64,000 nucleotides of DNA. Origin: Salinibacterium sp. NG253. Lineage in GTDB: Bacteria > Actinomycetota > Actinomycetes > Actinomycetales > Microbacteriaceae. Below, piece after piece: positions 24,741 through 34,110 of the stretch. The position numbers and the translations under genes are program-made. Under the pieces are notes generated by a model, which saw only the letters and a program-made list of their open reading frames with translations, did not search any database and was not told the DNA's origin. The DNA lies in assembly GCF_015864945.1 (NCBI RefSeq), contig NZ_JADYWF010000001.1, positions 1,488,378-1,552,377 on the forward strand, in the 5' to 3' direction. Numbering within the stretch: the first letter of the stretch is position 1; every line of letters begins with the position of its first letter.

Positions 24741-26123
24741 ATGAGCGAACTAGCAACACAGAGTGCACGCCGCAATTCCCTGCGCCGCTGGATTGCCACC
24801 GTGCGCGAAGGGATCGCCGCTGAGCTGTGGCCATTGCCCACGATCTCCATCCTTCTCGCCGTGATCTTGGGCATTGTGTTGCCACTGATCGACCGCGCCG
24901 TTGACTCCTCACTGCCCGCAGGGCTGGAACGATTGCTCTTCGCCGGCGGCCCCGAAAGCGCGCGAGCCGTGCTCTCCGCCATCTCCGGTTCACTCATCAC
25001 GGCAACCTCGCTGACGTTCTCCCTCACCGTTGTTGCCCTGCAGTTGGCCAGCAGCCAAGCATCCCCGCGGGTGCTGCGCACCTTCCTCAAAGACCAAACC
25101 GTGCACTGGACCCTCTCCGTCTTCGTCGGCACCTTCGCCTACGCGTTGACGGTGCTGCGCACAGTGCAGGATGGCGACGACACGATCGACCCGCTCGTGC
25201 CGCGGCTGGCAGTGACGTTAGCCTCGCTCCTGACCTTGGCGAGTGTTGTCATGCTCACGCTGTTCCTCGCGCACCTCGCGCGGCAGCTGCGCATTGAAAC
25301 AACGATGCGGCAGGTTTACCTCGAGACCAGCAAGACCATCGAGCTCGTGGCATCCACTATGGCCACCGGTGAAACCGAGCTTCCCGAATGGCCGCCCGCC
25401 GAGCGCATCGAACTGAGTCTCGCCAAGCGTTCAGGCTTCATTCGCTCGAGCGACCGCTCCCGACTCCTCACCGTCACCATCAGGCACGACATCGTCGCGC
25501 GCGAAGAGCACACCGTTGGCCATCACGTGGTCAGCGGCACCCCGGTGCTGCGCTGGTGGCCGCGTGACCCGATGCGCCACATGGATGACGAAGACCGCGA
25601 CACCATCAACAGTGCGTTGGTCGGTGCCGTCAGTCTCGCCTATGAGCGCACGGCCAGCCAAGATATTGGTTTTGGCATCCGGCAACTCGTCGACATCACC
25701 GCCCGCGCCCTCTCCCCCGGAGTCAACGACCCCACGACAGCAGTGCACACGCTTGGGCACATCTCGGCGACGCTCTGCTCGATTGCAGATCTTGAGATTC
25801 AGTCGCGCGGACTCACCGACGACGACAACATCGTGCGTGTCATCATCAAGCCCCACGACTTTGTGAACCTGCTCGATATCGCGATGACCCAGCCGCGACG
25901 CTACGGCGCGAGCGACCCCGGGGTGGTTGAGCGCTTGTTCCAACTGCTGCAAGAGGTCGGCTACCGCGCGCAACGCACCGAGCAGTCCGCGGCGGTAGCT
26001 GTGCAAATTGACCGGCTCGAAGCATCCGTTGCCGCCGAAACGTATGACGCTGTGGAGCGCGAACGGTTCGCCCGCTTCGCCGAGGCTGCCCGCGTCGCTA
26101 CCACCGAGCACCGCTGGCTCTGA
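24741..26123 (+). CDS. DUF2254 membrane protein
   Basis: A protein of about 460 residues with four N-terminal membrane helices (through about residue 180), then a soluble C-terminal part. LPAGLERLLFAGGPESARAVLSAISGSLITATSLTFSLTVVALQ and ALSPGVNDPTTAVHTLGHI match DUF2254. The family has no known activity. I chose ATG 24741 with GAGAGG just upstream; GTG 24738 is equally possible. It is divergent from the MscS gene, which may hint at a shared envelope role. Confidence 0.85.
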   Translation: MSELATQSARRNSLRRWIATVREGIAAELWPLPTISILLAVILGIVLPLIDRAVDSSLPAGLERLLFAGGPESARAVLSAISGSLITATSLTFSLTVVALQLASSQASPRVLRTFLKDQTVHWTLSVFVGTFAYALTVLRTVQDGDDTIDPLVPRLAVTLASLLTLASVVMLTLFLAHLARQLRIETTMRQVYLETSKTIELVASTMATGETELPEWPPAERIELSLAKRSGFIRSSDRSRLLTVTIRHDIVAREEHTVGHHVVSGTPVLRWWPRDPMRHMDDEDRDTINSALVGAVSLAYERTASQDIGFGIRQLVDITARALSPGVNDPTTAVHTLGHISATLCSIADLEIQSRGLTDDDNIVRVIIKPHDFVNLLDIAMTQPRRYGASDPGVVERLFQLLQEVGYRAQRTEQSAAVAVQIDRLEASVAAETYDAVERERFARFAEAARVATTEHRWL

Positions 26124-26187
26124 TTCGCACCGGGCCTGCTCAGACACAGCCTGCTGAGCCACCCCCCTGCTCGACTATCATTTCTCC

Positions 26188-27636
26188 ATGCCCCGCACCC
26201 CGACTGCCCGCCCCGACATTGACTCCGGGGAACGGGTACTGATTCTCTCTGCCGGCGTCGGATCGGGCCACAACAGCGCCGCTGCAGCAGTGCGCCAAGC
26301 CTGCGACGCGCGCCCCGATGTCAATGAAGTGCAAGTGCTCGACGTCTTACAGGTCAGCAGCACCCTCTATCGCGACGTGTTGGGCAAGGGCTATTTCGTC
26401 TTAGCGAAAGGTTTGCCCTGGCTGCTCGAATGGGCCTACGACGTCAGCGACGCCCCGTTTTGGCGTCGCGGACCGATCGACCCCTGGACCCAGGCCAACT
26501 CTCTTCCCGTGATTCGGGCGATCAAACGCTTTCAGCCGACCGCAATCGTTAGCACGCACTTTCTTCCCGCCCAACTCATGGCCACGCTCCTCATGCGCGG
26601 AGTCATCGACGCCAAAACGGCGGTTGTCACGACCGACTACGATCCTCAAGGCCTCTGGCTGACCAGCGCATTCCACTCATTTAACGTGGCGCGCGAGGAA
26701 GGCAAGATCGAGCTGATGGCGCTCGGCCTGCCGCCCGACCGTGTGGCAGCGACCGGCATCCCGATCAGTTCCTATTCGGATGTCGAACCCGACCGCGTCG
26801 CCCACGACATCGCCCACATCTTGATTTCTGCAGGCGCTGCGGGCGGGGACTACGCCGTGGCTGCGGTGCGGCAGACGCTGCATATGCGCTCGGCGTTTAC
26901 CGCGACCGTCGTCTGCGGGCACAACGAGGAGACTCGTGCAGACATTGAGAAACTCGTCGGGGCTGACGATCGCTTTCAGGTGCTGGGTTTTACAACAGAA
27001 ATGCCCGCGCTGCTGAGAAGCGCCGACCTCTTCGTGGGCAAACCGGGCGGGTTATCGGCCTCCGAATGCATGGCGGCAGGGTTGCCCATGGTGCTGGTGA
27101 ACCCCATCCCGGGGCAAGAGGTTCGCAACGGTGACTACCTGATGGAACAGGGCGCTGCCGTTCGGTGTAACGACGTCACCACGCTCGGCTGGAAGATCGA
27201 CCAAATTTTGCGCGAACCCGGTCGCCTCGAACGGATGCAAGCGGCAGCGAAGAACACCGGCCGACCGGATGCCGCGGCAGACGTTCTCACCGGCCTGCTT
27301 GATGGCCCGGCCCGGCCGATCGTCGTGACTCGCGCTGCTCAAAAAGCTATTCTTGCCGCCAGCGAACGACAAATGGTGGCGAGCGATCTCAGAGGAGATT
27401 CCGCCCTCGTTCGACTGACTGATCCCACAGACAACAGCACGGTGGCGCTCCTGAAAGCAGATGAACTGGAAGACCTGCAGAAGCGGTACGCGTCTTCGGA
27501 AGGAGAGCTCGTGCTGAGGCCCGACCAGAGGCTCGCCTCGGTGCGCTGGGAGGGCCGCCGACTGATTCGGGCAGTGCTCCGCAATGATGAGGCGCTGCGT
27601 GTTCGTATCGACGCGCTTCCGCACGCGCAGGCGTAG
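26188..27636 (+). CDS. GT28-type processive glycosyltransferase (MGDG-synthase-like) with a C-terminal extension
   Basis: A 482-residue protein. The N-terminal MGDG-synthase motif is LILSAGVGSGHNSAAAAV, and the nucleotide-sugar site is GKPGGLSASECMAAGLPMVLVNPIPGQE near residue 284. It would transfer sugars to diacylglycerol or a similar lipid on the inner membrane face. Residues from about 372 to 482 go beyond the usual fold, and I do not recognise that part. TATCAT (26176-26181) lies six bases before ATG 26188, so the transcript is probably leaderless. Confidence 0.88.
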   Translation: MPRTPTARPDIDSGERVLILSAGVGSGHNSAAAAVRQACDARPDVNEVQVLDVLQVSSTLYRDVLGKGYFVLAKGLPWLLEWAYDVSDAPFWRRGPIDPWTQANSLPVIRAIKRFQPTAIVSTHFLPAQLMATLLMRGVIDAKTAVVTTDYDPQGLWLTSAFHSFNVAREEGKIELMALGLPPDRVAATGIPISSYSDVEPDRVAHDIAHILISAGAAGGDYAVAAVRQTLHMRSAFTATVVCGHNEETRADIEKLVGADDRFQVLGFTTEMPALLRSADLFVGKPGGLSASECMAAGLPMVLVNPIPGQEVRNGDYLMEQGAAVRCNDVTTLGWKIDQILREPGRLERMQAAAKNTGRPDAAADVLTGLLDGPARPIVVTRAAQKAILAASERQMVASDLRGDSALVRLTDPTDNSTVALLKADELEDLQKRYASSEGELVLRPDQRLASVRWEGRRLIRAVLRNDEALRVRIDALPHAQA

Positions 27637-27692
27637 CCGTAGTTGCAGGCGGTGGTCGCTGCCGCAGTCTGTAAGCCGCTAGTCACCAGCCG

Positions 27693-29921
27693 CTAGTCGG
27701 CGGCGGGCCGCAACGGCACCGCTCCAGTCCAGTGTGAAGGACTGTGCTGAGCGGCGATCAGCGCCCAATCGCCCGCTCGTGGGTGCCACTGCCGGGTGCT
27801 CGGATCACGCTGCAACGTCGGCCCCGCATCCAACGCAACCTGCACGGTTGTCTCTGCGCCGCTCGCCAGGGTGACCTTCTGAAATCCGAGAAGCTGAGCA
27901 ACCGGATGCTCGGCCGCCAGATCAGCGGCGTAGAGCTGCACGACGGTGGATCCGTCGCGGTCGCCGGCATTCGAGACGCGAACGCGAGCGGTGCCGCCCT
28001 CGTCAGCGAAAGTGTGGTCCAGCAGCTCGTGCGTCATGGTCGTGTAGCCCAGCCCGAATCCGAGGGGGAACGCCGGAGCAATGCCCTGGCCGTCCAGGTG
28101 GCGCTGACCCCACGAGTCGTCGTACACCACGGCCTTCGCTGCGCTGTCGAACGGAGGCAGCTGCGCCGCGTCACGCGGTATGACAAACGGCAACCGGCCT
28201 CCGGGTTCCGTCTCTCCCGTGAGCATGCTCGCGAGGGCATGCCCACCCTCCATGCCGCCGTACCAAGCGAGGACTAGCGCCGGAACGCGATCCCGCCAGG
28301 CGTCGGTCACGATCGCGCTGCCCCCGATCAGCACCACGACGGTGCGCGGATTGGCGGCGGTGACGGCGCGGATGAGGCTTGCGTCAGAAGGACGAAGTTC
28401 AAGCGAGCTCCGATCGCCACCGCGAACGAAACGTGCTGCAAGGTGCGCAAGCCCGATGAAGATACGACGAGACAGACCAGAGTTGAAAGCGCGACCGAGG
28501 ATTCCCACATCCACTCCGCCGGTAACCACCGACTCGCCTTCATCGTGCTGGTCGAGGCCGACGACAACGACGGCGACCTCTGCCTGAGCCGCGAGCGCCG
28601 CCGCAGCACTCTCGTCTTTGCCTGTGTCGGTTGTGATCAGTGCCGCGGGGAACGCGTCACGCAAGCCCTGCAGCGGGGAAACAGTGGATGGTGGTCGAAC
28701 GCGGGAGGAGCCATGATCGCCTAGGTTCGGCTGGTCAGCGAGTCGCCCGATTACGGCGAGCCGGCGCGTGCCGGGAGCCAATGGCAGCAGCGGCGCCTCG
28801 TCGACGTCATCGTTCTTGAGCAGCACGATCGATTCTGCGGCGGCTTGGAGCGCCAGAGCTCGGTGCGCGGCAGAGACGATGACAGCGACATCCGGCTCCT
28901 GCTGCTCGCGGGTTGCCGCATGCAGAATGCTGGTGCGCAGGATGCGGTGAGCAGACTCCAGCACGGTCGCGCGGTTAAGCTCCCCGCTGCGCAGGGCGGC
29001 CGGCAGAGCGCGCGCCCGCAGCATCCGCAGGGGCATCTCGACATCCATTCCGGCCTGCAGACTGACGACCGCATCGTGGGTACCGAACACCCAGTCGCTC
29101 GTCACGAAACCGGTGAAGCCCCACTCGTCTCGCAGCACATCCGTGAGAAGGGCACGATTGACATCCATGTACTCGCCGCGCACCCGGTTATAGGCGCTCA
29201 TGACCGAGTCGGCTCCGGCATCCACCACCGCTTTGAAGTGGGGCAAATACACCTCATGCAGCGCGTGGTCGTCGACAGAGACGTCGACCTCGAAGCGTTC
29301 GTTCTCCATTGAGTTGAGCGCGAAATGCTTCACGCACGCCATCGTGTGCACCCGAACGCCCCGGGTGAGCGCCGAGCCCATCTGCCCGACGAGCACCGGA
29401 TCTTCGCCGTAGCATTCCTGCGCACGACCCCAGGCGGGATGCCGCAGCAAATTCACGCACACCGAGGCAGAGTAGTTGGCGCCCCGCGCGCGCGTCTCGG
29501 CACCGATCGCGACTCCGACCCGTTGCTCAAGGGCCGGATCCCACGTTGCTGCCCGCGCCATTGTTACGGGGAACGCTGTAGCCGCGCCGATGACGACACC
29601 GCGAGCGCCGTCGCTGAACCGGATGCCCGGGATACCGAGGCGCGATACCGCGCCGGCCACAAACGGTCGCCGGCCGAGGAGGGCGGGAATGAAGGGCAGG
29701 AGACGTCGCGGAGAGTCACCGTCGAGCAGGCCGAGCAGTTCTTTATCGGTCAGCAAGTCACTCAGCTGGGCTGCAGAAGCATCCGCATCACGATCACCGG
29801 ACCGAACAGCGCGCACCGCCTCGTCGAAGGCGTGAACCGATGCTGTGATCGTGACGGGCACGGCTGCGTCGCTGATCGGCGCACCGCCAACGCTGTGCAC
29901 GATGCCGTTCGCATTCTCCAT
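27693..29921 (-). CDS. Glycoside hydrolase family 3 (beta-glucosidase-like)
   Basis: A 742-residue enzyme with an N-terminal TIM barrel, an alpha/beta sandwich and a C-terminal fibronectin III-like domain. The nucleophile Asp is in GFVTSDWVFG near residue 274. Other markers are ARGANYSASVCVNLLRHPAWGR, KHFALNSMEN and SRVRPPSTVSPLQGL. There is no signal peptide, so it acts inside the cell on imported oligosaccharides or glucosides. I chose ATG 29921. The 3' end carries a short tandem repeat (27675-27698) that includes the stop codon. It is convergent with the glycosyltransferase. Confidence 0.92.
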   Translation of the reverse strand: MENANGIVHSVGGAPISDAAVPVTITASVHAFDEAVRAVRSGDRDADASAAQLSDLLTDKELLGLLDGDSPRRLLPFIPALLGRRPFVAGAVSRLGIPGIRFSDGARGVVIGAATAFPVTMARAATWDPALEQRVGVAIGAETRARGANYSASVCVNLLRHPAWGRAQECYGEDPVLVGQMGSALTRGVRVHTMACVKHFALNSMENERFEVDVSVDDHALHEVYLPHFKAVVDAGADSVMSAYNRVRGEYMDVNRALLTDVLRDEWGFTGFVTSDWVFGTHDAVVSLQAGMDVEMPLRMLRARALPAALRSGELNRATVLESAHRILRTSILHAATREQQEPDVAVIVSAAHRALALQAAAESIVLLKNDDVDEAPLLPLAPGTRRLAVIGRLADQPNLGDHGSSRVRPPSTVSPLQGLRDAFPAALITTDTGKDESAAAALAAQAEVAVVVVGLDQHDEGESVVTGGVDVGILGRAFNSGLSRRIFIGLAHLAARFVRGGDRSSLELRPSDASLIRAVTAANPRTVVVLIGGSAIVTDAWRDRVPALVLAWYGGMEGGHALASMLTGETEPGGRLPFVIPRDAAQLPPFDSAAKAVVYDDSWGQRHLDGQGIAPAFPLGFGLGYTTMTHELLDHTFADEGGTARVRVSNAGDRDGSTVVQLYAADLAAEHPVAQLLGFQKVTLASGAETTVQVALDAGPTLQRDPSTRQWHPRAGDWALIAAQHSPSHWTGAVPLRPAAD

Positions 29922-30091
29922 GATGTGAAGTCTGCACCCTGTAGCTGTGCCGATACACAACGACGGCGGAAGACCACCTGCCGTGCCCCCACACTGGGGG
30001 TCGAGACCACTCGTGGTCCACTTGGTCAGCTTCGTTACGTTTGTATCATCCCGTGACGCACCGTTGCGCTCTCCCGAACGTCTGGACCCCT

Positions 30092-31030
30092 TTGCCTTCA
30101 GCACCTCTGACTTCTTCGCGTTCTTTTCGACTGTTTGCGGGAGCGGCCGTAGCGGCTCTCTTGCTTGCTGGCTGCACGAGTCAGAGTGGCTCAGCGGATG
30201 CGCTGCAGAAGGCCTGTGTCGACACCACCGCCTCGGCAATCAAGCTCATCGATGCCGCCGACTCGTGCGGTGCCGGTTTCGTCGAGGCAGTGTTCACGAC
30301 GGAAGCAACCTCGGCTGGGGTTGACGGAGTCGATGGACAAGATGGCACAAACGGGCTGAACGGCGCAGATGGCGTCGATGGACGAGACGGCACAAACGGG
30401 CTGAACGGCGCAGCCGGTGCGGATGGCGACACCGTGCTCAACGGAACAGCCGGACCTCGTGGCGCAGCAGGCGCTGATGGTGCGGATGGCGCTGATGGCA
30501 CGGATGGCATCGACGGTGCAGATGGCGTCGACGGACTCGATGGCGCAGATGGCGTCGACGGACTCGATGGCGCAGATGGCGTCGACGGACTCGATGGCGC
30601 AACGGGCCCCGCCGGACCCCAGGGCGAACGGGGTCTCCTCGGCGCAACCGGCCCAGCCGGTGCTGCCGGTGCGACGGGTGCAACAGGGGCAACAGGGCTA
30701 ACAGGCGCAACGGGCGCAACGGGCGCCACCGGAAACTCCCTCCTCTCTGCGCAGTTCGGCTACCGCTCGGGCGAAGCACTCGACAGTTCCCCCAATGAAT
30801 GCACTATGGGCACGCTCTCGCTGTCGGCGGGCTACCGCACGGGAGAGGGCCTCGTCGCAGATGGCCGCCTTATCAATATTTCCTCCAACACAGCGCTCTT
30901 CTCACTCATCGGAACCACCTACGGCGGCGATGGTCGCGTGACTTTTGGGCTCCCCGATATGAGCGACATCACGCCCAACAACATGACTTGGATGATCTGC
31001 CATCAGGGCCTCTACCCCAGCACGCTCTAG
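30092..31030 (+). CDS. Collagen-like surface lipoprotein with a phage tail-collar-like C-terminal domain
   Basis: A secreted lipoprotein of about 312 residues. The signal helix FRLFAGAAVAALLLAGC ends in a lipobox. A short helical head follows, then about 140 residues of uninterrupted Gly-X-Y triplets: first Asp-rich (ADGVDGLDG repeats), then GPAGPQGERG and GATGATG types. The C-terminal 95 residues contain LINISSNTALFSLIGTTYGGDGRVTFGLPDM and end in MICHQGLYPS, the start and end of the phage tail-collar/MdpB domain with its middle missing. It is probably a trimeric stalk on the cell surface. The start is unclear: TTG 30092 or GTG 30053. TTGGTC and TATCAT (30044-30049) form a promoter. Confidence 0.8.
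   Translation: MPSAPLTSSRSFRLFAGAAVAALLLAGCTSQSGSADALQKACVDTTASAIKLIDAADSCGAGFVEAVFTTEATSAGVDGVDGQDGTNGLNGADGVDGRDGTNGLNGAAGADGDTVLNGTAGPRGAAGADGADGADGTDGIDGADGVDGLDGADGVDGLDGADGVDGLDGATGPAGPQGERGLLGATGPAGAAGATGATGATGLTGATGATGATGNSLLSAQFGYRSGEALDSSPNECTMGTLSLSAGYRTGEGLVADGRLINISSNTALFSLIGTTYGGDGRVTFGLPDMSDITPNNMTWMICHQGLYPSTL
30518..30598 (+). repeat. Three perfect 27-bp tandem repeats in the collagen-like domain
   Basis: A 27-base unit coding ADGVDGLDG occurs at 30518-30544, 30545-30571 and 30572-30598 without a mismatch. The repeat keeps the reading frame, so copy number can change stalk length. Confidence 0.92.
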
Positions 31031-31084
31031 CGTTCTGAAACACTCTCGGCAGGTTCTCGGCGACACGCAGACTAGGATTCTGAC

Positions 31085-31549
31085 GTGGAAGACACTTACG
31101 AACTCGAACTCCGTAGCGTTCCCTTTGAGCACGCCGACTCGGTAATGCTGCGTTCAGCGCAGCGCGCTGAGCTCACCGCGCGGTACGGAACCGAAGATAG
31201 CGAACCCGGCGCGAAGCCGACATCTGACTCGGTAGTCGTCTTCTTGATCGCCTATGTCGACGGTGTTCCTGCCGGTTGTGGTGGGCTCCGTGAGCTCGAT
31301 AACGGCAACTTCGAAGTGAAGCGCATGTACGTCACGCCTGCTCAGCGTGGCACCGGCATTGCCATCGCAGTGCTCAAAGGCCTCGAAGAGTGGGCGCGTG
31401 CTCAGTCGGCCACCGAACTCGTTCTCGAAACGGGAACAGCCCAGCCTGACGCGATACGTTTCTACGAGCGCGAGGGCTACACGCGCATCGAGAACTTTGG
31501 CGACTACGTGGGCGAGCCGCTCAGCGTCTGCTACTCCAAAACGCTCTGA
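31085..31549 (+). CDS. GNAT family N-acetyltransferase
   Basis: A 154-residue acetyltransferase. The acetyl-CoA site is RMYVTPAQRGTGIAIAVLKGLEEWA, and the end has PDAIRFYEREGYTRIENFG. The CGGLRELDNGNFEVKRMYV segment recalls GNATs that modify small molecules or amines. TAGGAT (31073-31078) lies six bases before GTG 31085, so the transcript is probably leaderless. There is no operon partner. Confidence 0.9.
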   Translation: MEDTYELELRSVPFEHADSVMLRSAQRAELTARYGTEDSEPGAKPTSDSVVVFLIAYVDGVPAGCGGLRELDNGNFEVKRMYVTPAQRGTGIAIAVLKGLEEWARAQSATELVLETGTAQPDAIRFYEREGYTRIENFGDYVGEPLSVCYSKTL

Positions 31550-31623
31550 CGCGGAACGCCAGCTCGGCACCTGTTTCTCGCCGATTGGCAAGGATCCGCA
31601 CGGCAGCGCTCTAGTCTTGGTCA

Positions 31624-32364
31624 GTGCTTGCTCTCGTCGCGCTCTCCGTTCTCATCGGAGCACTCTCGCAACGGATCACCGGGATGGGCTTTGCACTCGT
31701 CGCATCGCCACTGATCGTGATCTTGCTCGGCCCCTTCGACGGGGTGCTTGTGGTGAACCTCTGCGGTGTCATTTCAGCATCGCTCATCATTCCGCGGGTG
31801 TGGCGACACATCGAGTGGCGCACGCTCGCATGGTTGGCGATTCCGGCTGTTGTCACGATCGTGCCCGCGTCGTTTCTTGTGACCCGGTTGCCGGGCCCCA
31901 TCACTCAACTCAGCATTGGCATCCTGGTGCTGGTTGCCCTCACCGCGACGCTGCTCATTAGGCGGTCGGAGCGCGTGGTGCCGGCGCGACCGGCCGCGAT
32001 CCTTGCCGGGGCGGCATCCGGTTTTATGAATACGGCGGCGGGCGTTGGCGGCCCGGCGATCAGCATTTATGCGGTCATCATGCGCTGGCCGCAAGTGAAC
32101 TTTGCGGCCACGCTTCAGCCTTACTTTGTGATTGTGGGCGCCACATCACTCGTTGCGAAAGCGCTGTTTTCTGGCGGCATGCTTCCCGACTTGGATGCTC
32201 TCAGCTGGGTCATTATCATCAGCTCACTGCTGGTGGGGCTCGTGTTCGGCGAGGTACTCAACCGGCACGTCAGCCACCGCGCTGCGCGGATCGCGGTCAT
32301 CATCATCGCGTACGTCGGTGGCACGGTCGCTGTCATCGATGGGGCTCTGGGGCTCGCGGCCTAG
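31624..32364 (+). CDS. TauE/SafE family sulfite/anion exporter
   Basis: A 246-residue protein with about eight membrane helices in two related halves. The family marks are GMGFALVASPLIVILLGPFDGVLVVNL and, in the second half, GFMNTAAGVGGPAISIYA. It probably exports sulfite or organosulfonates; the substrate is unproven. GTG 31624 is six bases after TAGTCT (31612-31617), indicating a leaderless transcript. A hairpin follows at 32456. Confidence 0.88.
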   Translation: MLALVALSVLIGALSQRITGMGFALVASPLIVILLGPFDGVLVVNLCGVISASLIIPRVWRHIEWRTLAWLAIPAVVTIVPASFLVTRLPGPITQLSIGILVLVALTATLLIRRSERVVPARPAAILAGAASGFMNTAAGVGGPAISIYAVIMRWPQVNFAATLQPYFVIVGATSLVAKALFSGGMLPDLDALSWVIIISSLLVGLVFGEVLNRHVSHRAARIAVIIIAYVGGTVAVIDGALGLAA

Positions 32365-32455
32365 CCAGCACCGGTCTCCCTACCGGCGGCGTTCGCTCTG
32401 TTATGTGGCATCTGCAGCACCTCCGGCACTAGCGACACCTGCAGCGTTAACGATC

Positions 32456-32491
32456 GGATGCCCGGCCCCCACTCTCGGGGACCGGGCATCC
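32456..32491. terminator. Hairpin between tauE and the convergent catalase gene
   Basis: GGATGCCCGG (32456-32465) pairs perfectly with CCGGGCATCC (32482-32491), and CCCC/GGGG extend the stem inward. It lies between two converging genes. There is no run of T on either side, so it may act as a two-way barrier or RNA stabiliser. Confidence 0.7.
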
Positions 32492-32532
32492 GGTGTTCGA
32501 CAGCGCGTTAGCGCAGGCGATTCACCTCAGTG

Positions 32533-34032
32533 TTATTCGGCGGGGCCGACTCCTACGGGGTCAGCTTCCTCGTTGGGGGTGTCGCCGTTGCCGGGAACGG
32601 TCTGGCGCAGGGTGGCGCCGAGGTCGGCATCCACACTTGTCCAGTACCAGTAGAAACGCTCGAGGATTTCGGGAACGGTGATGCCGCGGCCCTGTCCGGT
32701 GAGGGTTTCAATAAAGCGAGCCTTCGACTCTGCGGAGAAGACGTCGCGGTAGAGCGTTCCGGCCTGGCCGAAGTCGTCGTCTTCGGAGTGCAGGGTTGCT
32801 GCGGCGCGAAGGAGTTCGCCGTCGGTTGCCCAGCCACCTTCGCCGGCAAGCTCGGGCTGAGCTGCGGGTCCGCCATACGAGTTCGGTGTGTACGTGCGTG
32901 CTGCAGCGTCACCGATCTTGTAGTTCATGGAACCTTCGTGCTGGTAGTTGCGCGCTTCGGAGGCGTGCGGCTGGTTGACGGGGAGCTGGTTGTAGTTGGT
33001 TCCAATGCGGTTGCGCTGGGCATCCGGGTAGGAGAACACACGGGCCATCAGCATCTTGTCTGGGCTGATGTCGGTGCCAGGAACCATGTTCGACGGCGAG
33101 AATGCTGCCTGCTCGATCTGCGCGAAGAAGTTCTCCGGGTTGCGGTTGAGCGTGAAGTGGCCAACCGGAATCAGCGGGTAGTCCTTGTGCGACCATGTCT
33201 TGGTGAGGTCGAAGGGGTTGAAGCGGTAGGTCTTGGCTTCTTCGTAGGGCATGACCTGCACGGAGACATCCCAAGTGGGGTAGTCGCCGTCGGCGATGGC
33301 GTTGAAGAGGTCGCGACGGTAGTAGTCGGCGTCTTCTCCGGCGATGCGCTCGGCATCGGCAGCCTCCATCAGTTCAACACCCTGGCGGGACTTGAAGTGG
33401 TACTGCACCCAGAAGCGCTCGCCTTCGGCGTTGATCCACTGGTAGGTGTGCGAGCTGTAGCCATTGATGTGACGCCAGGACTTGCTGAGGCCACGGTCAC
33501 CCATGAGGTACGTGACCTGGTGGGCGCTTTCGGGCGAGAGGGTCCAGAAGTCCCACTGCATGTCGCCGTCGCGAAGACCGGAGTCGCCGAGGCGCTTTTG
33601 CGAGTGGATGAAGTCGGGGAACTTCATGCCGTCACGGATGAAGAAGACGGGCGTGTTGTTTCCGACGATGTCGAGGTTTCCCTCGGTGGTGTAGAAACGA
33701 AGTGCGAAGCCGCGGACGTCGCGCCACGTGTCGGGCGAACCCTGCTCACCGGCTACGGACGATACGCGCAGAATGGTTTCGCTTTTAGCGCCCTTCTGGA
33801 AGACGGCGGCCTTGGTGAACTGCGAAACGTCTTCTGTGACGACAAATTCACCCATGGCTCCACCACCCTTGGCGTGCGGGTTGCGCTCCGGCACCCGCTC
33901 GCGGTTGAACGCGGCAAGCTTCTCGACCAGAAAACGATCGTGCAGCGCGATTACGCCATCAGGACCTGTCGTGAGCGAATGTTCGTCGCTCGCAATGGGT
34001 GCGCCGGCCTGGGTTGTCGTGGGTTCTGTCAC
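32533..34032 (-). CDS. katA: Monofunctional haem catalase (clade 3 type)
   Basis: A 499-residue enzyme that turns hydrogen peroxide into water and oxygen. The distal His is in [13 protein letters not shown], the Asn in [12 protein letters not shown], and the haem-binding Tyr in [14 protein letters not shown]. The length fits small-subunit catalases. GTG 34032 has AAAGGAG seven bases upstream. It follows the Fur-type gene on the same strand with a 78-bp gap, so the pair is a regulator-catalase operon as seen with FurA/CatR in actinobacteria. Confidence 0.96.
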   Translation of the reverse strand: MTEPTTTQAGAPIASDEHSLTTGPDGVIALHDRFLVEKLAAFNRERVPERNPHAKGGGAMGEFVVTEDVSQFTKAAVFQKGAKSETILRVSSVAGEQGSPDTWRDVRGFALRFYTTEGNLDIVGNNTPVFFIRDGMKFPDFIHSQKRLGDSGLRDGDMQWDFWTLSPESAHQVTYLMGDRGLSKSWRHINGYSSHTYQWINAEGERFWVQYHFKSRQGVELMEAADAERIAGEDADYYRRDLFNAIADGDYPTWDVSVQVMPYEEAKTYRFNPFDLTKTWSHKDYPLIPVGHFTLNRNPENFFAQIEQAAFSPSNMVPGTDISPDKMLMARVFSYPDAQRNRIGTNYNQLPVNQPHASEARNYQHEGSMNYKIGDAAARTYTPNSYGGPAAQPELAGEGGWATDGELLRAAATLHSEDDDFGQAGTLYRDVFSAESKARFIETLTGQGRGITVPEILERFYWYWTSVDADLGATLRQTVPGNGDTPNEEADPVGVGPAE

Positions 34033-34110
34033 GATGTCTCCTTTGTGTGGGGATTATTAGGGGCGAAATGGAAAGTCGGTCGACAGCGTAGACAGCTCTG
34101 TCTGTGTTCT

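Noticed and set aside
26138-26158. Partial repeat GCTCAG/CTGAGC before the glycosyltransferase as a terminator
   Set aside because: Short six-base arms, no T-run, and it overlaps the likely promoter of the next gene.
27675-27698. Short direct repeat GCCGCTAGTC at the end of the GH3 gene
   Set aside because: Only two copies of ten bases; most likely a local duplication around the stop codon without function.
30092-31030. Prophage remnant suggested by the tail-collar domain
   Set aside because: There are no other phage genes, the gene has a lipoprotein signal and its neighbours are ordinary chromosomal genes.
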